A stretch of DNA of 33,782 bases from Paramuribaculum sp. Its GTDB lineage: Bacteria; Bacteroidota; Bacteroidia; Bacteroidales; Muribaculaceae. The position numbers were made by a program, and so were the translations under genes. Under the pieces are notes generated by a model. The model was not told the DNA's origin. It saw only the letters and a program-made list of their open reading frames with translations, and did not search any database. Shown here in pieces: positions 25,810 through 33,154 of the stretch (position 1 is its first letter; every line of letters starts with the position of its first letter). The stretch covers positions 1 through 33,782 of the forward strand of contig JAIDTT010000020.1 of NCBI GenBank assembly GCA_029060545.1, written 5' to 3'.

Positions 25810-25820
25810 ATTCAGAAAAC

Positions 25821-26648
25821 ATGAACGAGACTGCCCCATACATGAAAATCGACGTCGACGCGGTGCTCCGCGCCCGTCTGCCGCGCCACTACCGGTGGAT
25901 ACCGCGGCCGCTCATCCGCATGGTGGAGCGCACCATCTGCCAGGACCAGCTCAACGACCTGCTCCGCCGTAACGCCGGCCGACGCGGCGCCGAATTCTGC
26001 GCCGGTGTACTCTCCGATCTCGATATATCCTACAGCATCCGCCACGGAGAACGTCTACCCGCCGACCCGCACGTGATCATCGCCTGCAACCACCCGCTCG
26101 GCGGCCTCGACGGACTGATACTCATCGACTACTTCACGCGCCACTACGGCCGCCCCGTACGCTTTCTGGTCAACGACATACTCATGGCCGTCGATCCACT
26201 CTCCGATGTGTTCATGCCCATCAACAAGCACGGGCGCCAGTCACGCTCCGACGCCTCCACCATCGACACCGTGCTCGCCTCCGACACCCCCGTCATCATA
26301 TTTCCCGCCGGGCTATGCTCGCGCAAAGGCAAAGGAGGTGTGGTAGCCGACCTCGAGTGGCAGAAAATGTTTGTCAACAAAGCCATCGCCTCCCGTCGCC
26401 CCGTCATTCCCATACGCTTCAGCGGCGAAAATTCAAAGTTTTTTTATAACTTTGCGAAGTGGCGCAAGCGCCTCGGCATCCGCCTCAACATCGAGATGAT
26501 ACGCCTGCCCAAAGAGATGCTGCGCGCAGCCGGACGCTCCTACACCATAACCATAGGCCACCCCATAGCCTGGGAGACCCTACGGGGTGGAGCGCAGGCA
26601 CGCCGACAGGCAGCCGACATACGTCAACAAGTATATTCACTCACATGA
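25821..26648 (+). CDS. glsA: GlsA-like O-acyltransferase (glycine/ornithine lipid synthesis, PlsC family)
   Basis: The 275-residue protein is read from ATG 25821, just after its promoter box. The acyltransferase core shows NHPLGGLDG (H91 to D97, spacing HX5D rather than the PlsC HX4D) and FPAGLCSRKGKGG (161 on) in place of FPEG. WQKMFVNKAIASRRPVIPI follows as in hemolysin/OlsA-type enzymes. Paired with the GNAT-fold acyltransferase directly downstream (ATGA overlap), it fits the Bacteroides glycine-lipid pathway, where GlsB N-acylates glycine and GlsA adds the second acyl chain. Gene order here is glsA-glsB. A generic lysophospholipid acyltransferase is the alternative. Confidence 0.82.
   Translation: MNETAPYMKIDVDAVLRARLPRHYRWIPRPLIRMVERTICQDQLNDLLRRNAGRRGAEFCAGVLSDLDISYSIRHGERLPADPHVIIACNHPLGGLDGLILIDYFTRHYGRPVRFLVNDILMAVDPLSDVFMPINKHGRQSRSDASTIDTVLASDTPVIIFPAGLCSRKGKGGVVADLEWQKMFVNKAIASRRPVIPIRFSGENSKFFYNFAKWRKRLGIRLNIEMIRLPKEMLRAAGRSYTITIGHPIAWETLRGGAQARRQAADIRQQVYSLT
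26447..26454 (+). promoter_or_regulatory. Possible internal promoter box within glsA
   Basis: TAACTTTG fits TAnnTTTG and lies in an unusually AT-rich patch of an otherwise GC-rich gene, 190 bases before the glsB ATG. No TTTG is seen at -33. The patch also encodes part of the protein, so it may be chance. Confidence 0.25.
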
Positions 26649-27580
26649 ACCAACCCATCATACCGCCCGTACCCACCGAAGTGATCGAGGCCGAGCTCAC
26701 CCCCGACAAACTTCTACGCCACACCAACAAGGGTGGTAATCTGATATATATAGTCACAGCCCACGACGCCCCCAACACCATGCGCGAGATCGGCCGCCTG
26801 CGCGAGATCGCCTTCCGGTGTGCGGGCGGAGGCACAGGCCTCGAATGCGACATCGACCGCTTCGACACCATGACGCCCCCCTGCCGGCAGCTCGTAGTCT
26901 GGGATCCCGACGCACGCCTCATACTCGGCGGCTACCGCTTCATCACCGGCAGCGACATACGCCTCCTCCCCGACGGATCCCCGCGCATCGCCACATCCCA
27001 CATGTTCAGTTTCGCCCCCGAATTCATCGAGCGATACCTCCCCCACACCATCGAGCTCGGGCGATCCTTCGTCAGAATCGAATACCAGTCGTCCAAAGCA
27101 GGAGCCAAAGCCCTATACGCTCTCGACAACCTTTGGGACGGCCTCGGAGCACTCACCGTAGTCTACCCCGACATCAAATACCTCTTCGGCAAAGTCACCA
27201 TGTATCCCGGCTACAACTCCGAGTGCCGCGACATGATACTCTACTTCCTCTCCAAGCACTTCCCCGATCCCGACCGGCTGGTCAGACCCATCACCCCACT
27301 CGACACACACCCCGATCCGCAGCGCATGGCCGAGCTCTTCACCGGCGGCGATTACGCATCCGACTATAAGATACTCAACAAAGCCATCCGTGCCCACGGC
27401 ATCAACATCCCACCGCTCGTCAACGCCTACATGAGCCTGTCACCCACAATGCGCTGCTTCGGCACCGCCATCAACGACGAATTCGGCGACGTCGAAGAAA
27501 CAGGCATCTTCATGGCCATCGACGAGATACTCGAAGAGAAAAAGAAGCGCCATATCGGCTCCTATCACAAAACCAATTGA
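26645..27580 (+). CDS. glsB: GlsB-like N-acyltransferase (GNAT-fold, hemolysin/OlsB family)
   Basis: The 311-residue product is read from ATG 26645, overlapping the glsA stop in ATGA. The open frame continues upstream inside glsA, but the family N-terminus begins here. MREIGRLREIAFRCAGGGTG, LVVWDPDARLILGGYRF and ELGRSFVRIEYQ are the hallmarks of OlsB/GlsB acyl-ACP-dependent N-acyltransferases. Members acylate the amino group of ornithine or glycine with a 3-hydroxy fatty acid, giving the lyso-lipid that GlsA completes. Glycine as substrate is inferred from the Bacteroides pathway. The ending VEETGIFMAIDEILEEKKKR is also typical. Confidence 0.85.
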   Translation: MNQPIIPPVPTEVIEAELTPDKLLRHTNKGGNLIYIVTAHDAPNTMREIGRLREIAFRCAGGGTGLECDIDRFDTMTPPCRQLVVWDPDARLILGGYRFITGSDIRLLPDGSPRIATSHMFSFAPEFIERYLPHTIELGRSFVRIEYQSSKAGAKALYALDNLWDGLGALTVVYPDIKYLFGKVTMYPGYNSECRDMILYFLSKHFPDPDRLVRPITPLDTHPDPQRMAELFTGGDYASDYKILNKAIRAHGINIPPLVNAYMSLSPTMRCFGTAINDEFGDVEETGIFMAIDEILEEKKKRHIGSYHKTN

Positions 27581-27645
27581 CATCGCGGTGTGTTAGAAAA
27601 CACAGCAATATTGCTTTTCACCCTCCATACACACACCCGACCGTT

Positions 27646-28182
27646 ATGAAACGCCTGTCCGCCATCCTCATCCTCATCGCAGCCCTGCTGTCGCCAATCG
27701 CCCTTGCAGCCCGCACCACAGAAGTATCAGTAAGCTACGGCATCGCACCCGCCATGCGTAGCCTCGGCGCATACCACCACGGCTGGCATCAGCTCGACAA
27801 CTGGGGCGCCGTCAACGCCACCATCGACCACTCATTCGCCCCCAACCTCTGGGTAGGCCTCAGCTACACCTACTCATCGTCGCAGTCCGACCACGCACTT
27901 GCCAACCGCTACGGCAAGATCGTCTACCACGGACTCATGGCCAACGTCCGCTACCATTGGTGGAACCATGGCCCCGTGTCGCTTTATAGCCACGTAGGCA
28001 TCGGCGCACTCGTCCAATACTTCACCCCCTCGTGGGAAGACTCCTACAACCGCAACACCATGGCCTTCCAGGTATCGCCCGTAGGCATCGAATTCAACCC
28101 CCTCCCATCGCTCGGCCTCTTCGGCGAAGTCGGCTACGGAGTGCAGGGCATCGCCAAAGTCGGCATTCGCCTCGGCTTCTGA
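27646..28182 (+). CDS. Small outer-membrane beta-barrel protein
   Basis: The 178-residue precursor is read from ATG 27646 (the frame is open further 5' but lacks a signal). The signal peptide MKRLSAILILIAALLSPIALA is followed by alternating hydrophobic/polar strands rich in Tyr, Trp, Gly and His. It ends in VGIRLGF, a terminal aromatic strand as required for barrel insertion. The size suits an eight-stranded OmpA/OmpW-like barrel. Function is unknown. It lies 65 bases after glsB; the gap contains two small perfect inverted repeats (GTGTT-AGAA-AACAC and AGCAATATTGCT followed by TTT), which may be a weak terminator. Confidence 0.8.
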   Translation: MKRLSAILILIAALLSPIALAARTTEVSVSYGIAPAMRSLGAYHHGWHQLDNWGAVNATIDHSFAPNLWVGLSYTYSSSQSDHALANRYGKIVYHGLMANVRYHWWNHGPVSLYSHVGIGALVQYFTPSWEDSYNRNTMAFQVSPVGIEFNPLPSLGLFGEVGYGVQGIAKVGIRLGF

Positions 28183-28453
28183 TCCCCTTGAAATTTTTTT
28201 TTAAAAATATGTGTTAGGCCGGCCAAAACCGGCCTTAACTTTGTCCCACTAATTCGGCCCCACGTACCTCCGACTCGTCCGAAAAGTCCGACCTGTCCGA
28301 TGGATGCCACTGCGTAGCCTGGATCGGAGCCTACAGCGCCGCAGGCGCCTGGCTCCGTCCACCTAAAAATCCGAATAATCAATCGTGCATTGTGCATCGT
28401 GCATCGCGCATTTAGCATCGCCGACGCAGTTTGAGGCAGTTTTTGAAGATTTT
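28183..28453. repeat. Intergenic region with inverted and short tandem repeats
   Basis: No gene is seen. An AGGCCGG/CCGGCCT hairpin (28216-28235) is followed directly by a TAACTTTG box (28236-28243). A TCCG-containing 9-base unit is then repeated about three times (about 28268-28300). A nested hairpin follows, with outer arms CGGAGCC/GGCTCCG (28325-28357) and inner arms GCGCC/GGCGC. Several GTGCAT-like hexamers (about 28384-28420) come next. Such short repeats occur between genes in many Bacteroidales genomes. A small RNA from the box at 28236 is possible but unproven. Confidence 0.55.
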
Positions 28454-28485
28454 TTTGGAGATATCGAAAACAATCCTTAATTTTG
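28454..28485 (+). promoter_or_regulatory. rpsU promoter
   Basis: TTTG (28454-28457), exactly 20 bases, then TAATTTTG (28478-28485) is a textbook match to the Bacteroidota consensus. Start is expected near 28490, giving an AT-rich leader of about 70 bases. Confidence 0.82.
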
Positions 28486-28559
28486 CCCCGCTAAAAGCAC
28501 AAAACTTAGCATCTATACGCTAATTAATTAAACAATTAACATATCTCCAACTTTCTAAC

Positions 28560-28751
28560 ATGATTATTGTACAAGTAAAAGAAGGCGAAAACATCGAACG
28601 CGCTCTCAAGAAATTCAAACGTAAATTCGAAAAAACCGGCATCGTCAAGGAACTTCGTGCCCGTCAGGCATTCCAGAAGCCTTCCGTCACCAACCGCAAG
28701 AAGATGATGAAGGCCGTTTACGTTCAGAAACTGCGCGCTCAGGAGGATTAA
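28560..28751 (+). CDS. rpsU: 30S ribosomal protein S21
   Basis: This 63-residue basic protein begins MIIVQVKEGENIERALKKF and continues with KTGIVKELRARQAFQKPS, the S21 pattern. It binds the 30S platform near the anti-Shine-Dalgarno end of 16S rRNA. In Bacteroidota, S21 with S18 and S6 is thought to help hide that sequence, consistent with the scarcity of Shine-Dalgarno sites here. It has a strong promoter and a long leader of its own. Confidence 0.96.
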   Translation: MIIVQVKEGENIERALKKFKRKFEKTGIVKELRARQAFQKPSVTNRKKMMKAVYVQKLRAQED

Positions 28752-28792
28752 TCCATCCTGTAGCCCGGCGCGTACGACGACTCCCGCTTTTT

Positions 28793-28874
28793 TACACACA
28801 GTCATACCGGAGAATCCGGAGCATACGGCGCACGAGGCGCCTGCGTGCGTTCGGATTCTCTTTGTGTGCATACA
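28793..28874 (+). terminator. Long structured hairpin after rpsU, possible terminator
   Basis: Perfect 9-base arms GAGAATCCG (28810-28818) and CGGATTCTC (28852-28860) enclose a second stem CGCACG/CGTGCG (28829-28834, 28844-28849). Flanking ACACACA and TGTGTG can extend the base of the stem. Only TTT follows the main stem, so terminator function is uncertain. Confidence 0.5.
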
Positions 28875-28903
28875 CACGCCACCAATTTTCCCCAAAGGAT
28901 TGC

Positions 28904-28934
28904 TTGTATAATCCAATCCTTTTGACTATCTTGC
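28904..28934 (+). promoter_or_regulatory. Probable xerC-hpf promoter
   Basis: CTTG with 20 bases to TATCTTGC is one mismatch from TAnnTTTG and has a partial TTTG. It lies 60 bases before ATG 28994. Confidence 0.4.
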
Positions 28935-28993
28935 ACCTTTAAATCGGCACATCCCCCTCTCTCCGCTGCGTGCCTCAACACCTTAATCAACCC

Positions 28994-29950
28994 ATGAAAG
29001 AAGCCTTTCTTACCTACATACGCAGCGAACGCAAACTATCGCCACTTACCGTCGACGCCTATCGCTCCGACCTGGAGCAATGGATAGCATTTGCCGAAAG
29101 CCACTGCGCCCCCGAACCATTCGACCCGATGAAAGCCACCACAGCCGATCTGCGCCTGTGGATATCGGTGCTCGCTCGTCAGGGGATGTCCCACACCTCG
29201 CTCCGGCGAAAGATACAGGCCCTGCGAGCATTTTTCAAATTTCTCGTATCAGCCAAAGGACTTAAGCAGAACCCGGCCATCGACATACCGCTGCCGAAAG
29301 CGCCGCAACGCCTCCCAGTATACATAGCCCCTGCGCAGACCTCCGCAATGCTCGACACCGAAGAGGCTGACGCCGAAGCCACACGACAATCCTCCCCGAT
29401 CTCGATGGAATCGTTTGAAGCCGTGCGCGACGCCCTGATTCTCGAGATATTCTACTGCTGCGGTCTGCGCTGCTCCGAGCTGATGGATCTCACCGACGGA
29501 GGAGTAGATTCACTCCGCGGTGAACTAAAAGTGCGTGGTAAACGTAATAAAGAACGAATAGTGCCTTTCGGCCCTGACCTTTCTGAGATGATAGAGCAAT
29601 ACCGCACCATACGCAACGGACTGTTTCTGAGCTTCGCTTCTGGCTCGGCTCCATTCTTCGTCCGCCACGACGGCCGTCCGCTATACCGCAAACTCATCTA
29701 CAACATCGTGCATCAGGCCATGGAGCGCACACCGGGCATCAGCGCACGCAGGCTCAGTCCCCACGTCCTGCGACACTCTTTTGCCACCGATATGCTCAAT
29801 TCCGGAGCATCCCTCTCGGGTGTGCAGCAGCTCCTCGGGCACCAGTCTCTCACCGCAACCCAGATATACACCCATATATCGTTTCGTGAACTTCAACAAA
29901 ATTATCAACAGGCACATCCACGTGCACAAAAACAGGAGTTAAAATCATGA
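28994..29950 (+). CDS. xerC: Tyrosine recombinase XerC/XerD family
   Basis: The 318-residue protein has the SAM-like N-terminal DNA-binding domain (about 1-100). The catalytic domain shows all active-site residues: R159 in CGLRCSEL, K183 in VRGKRNK, H257 and R260 in HVLRHSFA, H283 in LLGHQS, and nucleophile Y292 in IYTHIS. It resolves chromosome dimers at dif or, less likely here, moves a genetic element; no element ends are seen nearby. ATG 28994 is preferred to the upstream GTG at 28970 because MKEAFLTYIRSERKLS is the usual start. It overlaps hpf by four bases (ATGA). XerC and XerD cannot be told apart with confidence. Confidence 0.92.
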   Translation: MKEAFLTYIRSERKLSPLTVDAYRSDLEQWIAFAESHCAPEPFDPMKATTADLRLWISVLARQGMSHTSLRRKIQALRAFFKFLVSAKGLKQNPAIDIPLPKAPQRLPVYIAPAQTSAMLDTEEADAEATRQSSPISMESFEAVRDALILEIFYCCGLRCSELMDLTDGGVDSLRGELKVRGKRNKERIVPFGPDLSEMIEQYRTIRNGLFLSFASGSAPFFVRHDGRPLYRKLIYNIVHQAMERTPGISARRLSPHVLRHSFATDMLNSGASLSGVQQLLGHQSLTATQIYTHISFRELQQNYQQAHPRAQKQELKS

Positions 29951-30240
29951 AAACCAGAATTCAAGGAATCCACTTCGACGTAAGTGAAAAACTCGAAGCG
30001 TTCATCAACAAAAAGACCGAAAAACTCGCCCGCCGCTTCCCCACCATCGACTATATTGATGTCAACCTCACAGTGGTGAAACCCGAGACGGCAATGAACA
30101 AAGAAGCCGTAGTGAAAGTGATCATACCTCACGAAGGCGAATTCGTAGCAAAGAAGACCGCCGACAGCTTCGAGGAAGCCATCGACAACGCGCTCGAAGC
30201 CATCGAAGGACAGCTCGAAAAAGCCAAAGGCAAGAAATAA
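29947..30240 (+). CDS. hpf: Ribosome hibernation promoting factor (HPF/YfiA, short form)
   Basis: The 97-residue protein has the S30AE pattern: MKTRIQGIHFDVSEKLEAFI, then KTEKLARRFPTIDYIDVNLTV, then KKTADSFEEAIDNALEAIE. It binds the 30S decoding region and idles ribosomes in stationary phase. It lacks the long C-terminal dimerisation domain, so it is the short type. Its start overlaps the xerC stop, so translation of the two is coupled, an arrangement I believe is common in Bacteroidales. Confidence 0.93.
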   Translation: MKTRIQGIHFDVSEKLEAFINKKTEKLARRFPTIDYIDVNLTVVKPETAMNKEAVVKVIIPHEGEFVAKKTADSFEEAIDNALEAIEGQLEKAKGKK

Positions 30241-30270
30241 AGCTATCCGTACCCTACAGACTTATAGCAG

Positions 30271-30303
30271 AAGGACTGTGCCCCCGGCGGGGGCGCGGTC
30301 CTT
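30271..30303. terminator. GC-rich hairpin between convergent hpf and mscS-like genes
   Basis: Arms AAGGAC and GTCCTT enclose GTGCCCCC/GGGGGCGC, giving a strong stem of about 14 pairs between two convergent stop codons. There is no T-run on either side, so it may be a transcript-end stabiliser rather than a classical terminator. Confidence 0.5.
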
Positions 30304-30311
30304 CCCTTATC

Positions 30312-32171
30312 TCAGTCATGCGGATCCTCCCCGGCCTTGATATAATCGGCGGGAATAGTCGAGGCATTGCCGTCGCGACCCGCATAGTAGTGAGGCGACA
30401 TGATCTCCACTCCCGCCTCATTGAAAATATCCTGGATATTCTGATGCAGATCCGACATGATAGGGCCGATATTGTCGGCATCCTTAATGTAAGCGTTGAT
30501 CTGGTAGCAGGGGTAATAATCCTGAAGCTCAGTCTCGAGCACGAATGGCTTGGGATGCTCAAGCACACCGGGAGTGATGCGGGCCGCATTGATGAGCAAC
30601 TGGTGAACCTGACGCCACGGAGCATCGTAGCCGATAGTGACGGTAGTGTGGATAATAAGGCCATACTCACGCGCCGACGCACTGTAGTTGACCGTGTGCG
30701 ACGACATTATGAACGAATTGGGGATCGTCACCACCTCATTCTTCGGAGTACGCAGACGCGTGACAAACGGCGTCCGCTCTATCACATTGCCCGTCGTATC
30801 ATTGAGCTTGATGCGGTCGCCCACCTTATAGGGGCGCATATACGTGATCACCAGTCCGGCTATCACATTGCCGATCACAGTGCTCGACCCGAGCGACACG
30901 ATAAGCCCCACAAACACCGATATCCCCTGAAACACGCCCGACTCCGAACCCGGCAGATAGGGATAGATCATAGCTATCATGAAAGCGTAGAGCAGAAAGC
31001 GCACGATATTGAAGGTAGGGCGCGCCCAGTCCGGGTAAAAGCCGGAGATCTTCAGCTTCTCGTTCTCGATCTCATTGGCAATGAAGCGCAAGCCCTTTAT
31101 GATATATCGGATGCAGAGCCATATCACTATTATCACGAAGAGATTAGGGATATACTCGCCTACCGACTTCAGCACCATCTTCACCGGCTCAAGTATATAG
31201 CCGAATATCTTCATGGCCAAAGCCTCCGTCTGAGGGAAGATAGCGAAAAGCAGAGGCACGGTGAGGATAAGCTCTATAAGCAGTATCGCATATTGCAGCA
31301 GATTGCTGCAGAATATCAGTATGCGACCCAGCCGGCGGGAATTGAGCAACTCATAGTCGCGGATATTGATGGATTTGAGCCGATCCTCGGTCAGGCGCAA
31401 TATCCGGCCGCGCAACTTGCGGAAGAGATAGTTGGTGAGCCTGAACATCAGGTAGAGCGCCGCGAGCACCACCACAAACAGTACCACACGCTTCACGAGC
31501 TGCCAGAAACTGTGGGCTTCCTGCAGGCTCTCGATTTTTAAAGCAAACAGAGGCACATACCGCTCCGCAAGCTCAAGGCGCGGCACACCCTCCCAGAGAG
31601 CATCCTTGTCGGTCACACTGAGTAGCACCTTGCCACCATACATTATATCGACAAAGCCGTCATTATCGAGCAGATACACCGAGTCGCGGCGCAGGCTGCG
31701 GTCAGTACCCGCCTGCATCACTATCTCGGCCGTCATGGCGGCACGGTCGAAAGCGGAATACCCGCCGCGCTCGGCATATAGCAGCAGAAGCGTATCTCCA
31801 TCCACCACCACCGGCACCCCGGGAGTGAGTTCCCGCAGAGAGTCGATACTGTGGCGCTGCTCGGCGAGCCTCAGCGAGTCGGCCGCGCGATCGCCGTCGA
31901 GCTCCGACCTGAGCATAATCTCCGTGAGCTTCATATCCTGCATCTCCAGCTCCATCTCCCTGAGCCGCGACTCCATCTCACTCGCACGCTGCGCTTCGCG
32001 GCGGTAACGCTCCTCGACCGTGACGGTATCGGCATCTGCCCCGGCCACAGAATCGCCGAGCACAGTATTTATCAAATTCTCAGCCCTTTCCAGCAGTTGA
32101 GCGTGAACATGAGCGGATGTAAGTAGTAGAGCGAATGTTACAGCAATACGTAGTAGCGCGGCTTTTTTCAT
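30312..32171 (-). CDS. MscS-family mechanosensitive ion channel with extracytoplasmic N-terminal domain
   Basis: The 619-residue protein is read from ATG 32171, giving a signal peptide MKKAALLRIAVTFALLLTSA ending in HAQ. The next ~190 residues are extracytoplasmic and include a charged coiled coil (about 55-100). Several membrane helices follow, then the MscS pore helix (GSSTVIGNVIAGLVI, about 420-435). The beta domain PYKVGDRIKLND and VVTIPNS complete the core. The C-terminal alpha/beta domain carries the usual TVTIGYD block. Such channels release solutes on osmotic downshock. The large N-terminal domain is as in MscK/YnaI-like or small-conductance relatives. It is divergent from the FNT transporter. 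Confidence 0.88.
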   Translation of the reverse strand: MKKAALLRIAVTFALLLTSAHVHAQLLERAENLINTVLGDSVAGADADTVTVEERYRREAQRASEMESRLREMELEMQDMKLTEIMLRSELDGDRAADSLRLAEQRHSIDSLRELTPGVPVVVDGDTLLLLYAERGGYSAFDRAAMTAEIVMQAGTDRSLRRDSVYLLDNDGFVDIMYGGKVLLSVTDKDALWEGVPRLELAERYVPLFALKIESLQEAHSFWQLVKRVVLFVVVLAALYLMFRLTNYLFRKLRGRILRLTEDRLKSINIRDYELLNSRRLGRILIFCSNLLQYAILLIELILTVPLLFAIFPQTEALAMKIFGYILEPVKMVLKSVGEYIPNLFVIIVIWLCIRYIIKGLRFIANEIENEKLKISGFYPDWARPTFNIVRFLLYAFMIAMIYPYLPGSESGVFQGISVFVGLIVSLGSSTVIGNVIAGLVITYMRPYKVGDRIKLNDTTGNVIERTPFVTRLRTPKNEVVTIPNSFIMSSHTVNYSASAREYGLIIHTTVTIGYDAPWRQVHQLLINAARITPGVLEHPKPFVLETELQDYYPCYQINAYIKDADNIGPIMSDLHQNIQDIFNEAGVEIMSPHYYAGRDGNASTIPADYIKAGEDPHD

Positions 32172-32238
32172 ATCTGTGATGCGAATTTTTATATAGACCG
32201 GCAGCACCATGCCGCCGTAAATAAATCTATATGAATTA

Positions 32239-32246
32239 CAAAGTTA
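32239..32246 (-). promoter_or_regulatory. -7 box of the MscS-like gene
   Basis: TAACTTTG on the minus strand (32246-32239), with TTTG 18 bases upstream. Leader of about 65 bases to ATG 32171; it contains a CGGCA-N6-TGCCG inverted repeat (32199-32214). Confidence 0.6.
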
Positions 32247-32280
32247 TGGAAATTTTCCAATAATCAAAAAAACACTATCG

Positions 32281-32294
32281 GCGGCATCTGCCGC
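32281..32294. promoter_or_regulatory. GCGGCA-TC-TGCCGC inverted repeat, possible operator
   Basis: A perfect 6+6 inverted repeat ends 20 bases before the -7 box of the FNT transporter, that is, over its -33 region. A related CGGCA-N6-TGCCG repeat lies in the mscS-like leader. A regulator site is possible; no matching regulator is in the window. Confidence 0.35.
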
Positions 32295-32313
32295 AGTCTT
32301 ATGATATTTTTTG

Positions 32314-32321
32314 TATTTTTG
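32314..32321 (+). promoter_or_regulatory. -7 box of the FNT transporter gene
   Basis: TATTTTTG fits TAnnTTTG and ends only 8 bases before ATG 32330, so the message would be almost leaderless. No -33 TTTG is seen; that region is taken by the inverted repeat. Confidence 0.55.
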
Positions 32322-32329
32322 TAGTCAAT

Positions 32330-33124
32330 ATGCAGATACGTTCACCCCGCCAGATCACCGAATCAACGCTCGACGTGGCCCGCGCAAAAGTGGCCCTTCC
32401 CACCTCCCGCCTTGCAGTGCAAGCCGTTATGGCCGGCGCCTTTATAGCCCTGGGAGGTATGTTTTCCGTAATAGCCGGTTGCGGCTTTCCCGAAGTGACC
32501 GCCGCCAACCCCTCCCTGCAGAGGCTCCTCTCAGGCATGACATTCCCGATAGGACTGATACTCGTAGTAGTGCTCGGTGCCGAGCTATTCACCGGCAACA
32601 ACGCCACCATGATACCCGGACTAATCAAAGGGGAACACGACTGGAAGGCCGTTGCGCGCAACTGGTTCGTTGTCTATTTCGGCAACTTCCTCGGAGCGCT
32701 CCTCTTCGCCTGGGGGCTGGTATATTGTGCCGATCTTACGGCAGCCGACCCATACCACTCGGCAGTGATACGCTCAGCCACCGTCAAGACCTCGCTGCCG
32801 TGGCTCACGGTATTGCTGCGCGGCATCGGAGCCAACTGGTGCGTATGCCTCGCCGTATGGCTCGCACTCGCCGGCAAGACTCTGGCCGAGAAGATGCTCG
32901 GTTGCTTCTTCCCGGTGATGGCCTTCGTGGTGCTGGGCTACGAGCACTGCATCGCCAATATGTTTTTCATCCCGCTCGGCATGATGGAAGGAGCTCAGGT
33001 AAGTGTCGGACAATTTGTCTGGGCCAACCTCATCCCCGCCACCATCGGCAATATCATCGGAGGAGCCGTATTCGTAGGATGCGTCAACGCTTGGGTGCAT
33101 CTCCTTCCACGGAAAAATTGCTAA
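32330..33124 (+). CDS. Formate/nitrite transporter (FNT) family protein
   Basis: The 264-residue protein has six membrane segments and FNT signatures: GAELFTGNN (about 84), GANWCVCLAVW, and GYEHCIANMFFIP with the pore histidine H206. The N-terminal amphipathic stretch RQITESTLDVARAKV is needed by the family, so ATG 32330 is preferred over the next methionine (residue 34). FNT channels move formate, nitrite or hydrosulfide across the inner membrane as pentamers. Formate export would suit a fermenting anaerobe, but the substrate is not certain. The gene stop (33122-33124) lies within the -7 box of cvpA. Confidence 0.9.
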   Translation: MQIRSPRQITESTLDVARAKVALPTSRLAVQAVMAGAFIALGGMFSVIAGCGFPEVTAANPSLQRLLSGMTFPIGLILVVVLGAELFTGNNATMIPGLIKGEHDWKAVARNWFVVYFGNFLGALLFAWGLVYCADLTAADPYHSAVIRSATVKTSLPWLTVLLRGIGANWCVCLAVWLALAGKTLAEKMLGCFFPVMAFVVLGYEHCIANMFFIPLGMMEGAQVSVGQFVWANLIPATIGNIIGGAVFVGCVNAWVHLLPRKNC

Positions 33125-33129
33125 TTTTG
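33122..33129 (+). promoter_or_regulatory. cvpA -7 box overlapping the FNT stop codon
   Basis: TAATTTTG fits TAnnTTTG and shares its first three bases with the upstream stop codon. Leader of about 20 bases to ATG 33155; no -33 TTTG is seen. Confidence 0.5.
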
Positions 33130-33154
33130 CATCACCGTTCAAGTATATAATCCA

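Noticed and set aside
28134..28418. 94-codon minus-strand frame after the outer-membrane barrel gene
   Set aside because: It reads through hairpins and short repeats and overlaps the barrel gene; it looks like a repeat artefact.
28384..28420. GTGCAT-like hexamer run as a CRISPR or attachment site
   Set aside because: The units are too short and there are no spacers; this is simple intergenic repeat DNA.
28994..29950. Tyrosine recombinase as the integrase of a mobile element
   Set aside because: It is coupled to hpf, flanked by housekeeping genes, and no direct repeats, tRNA or cargo are visible; a chromosomal Xer role fits better.
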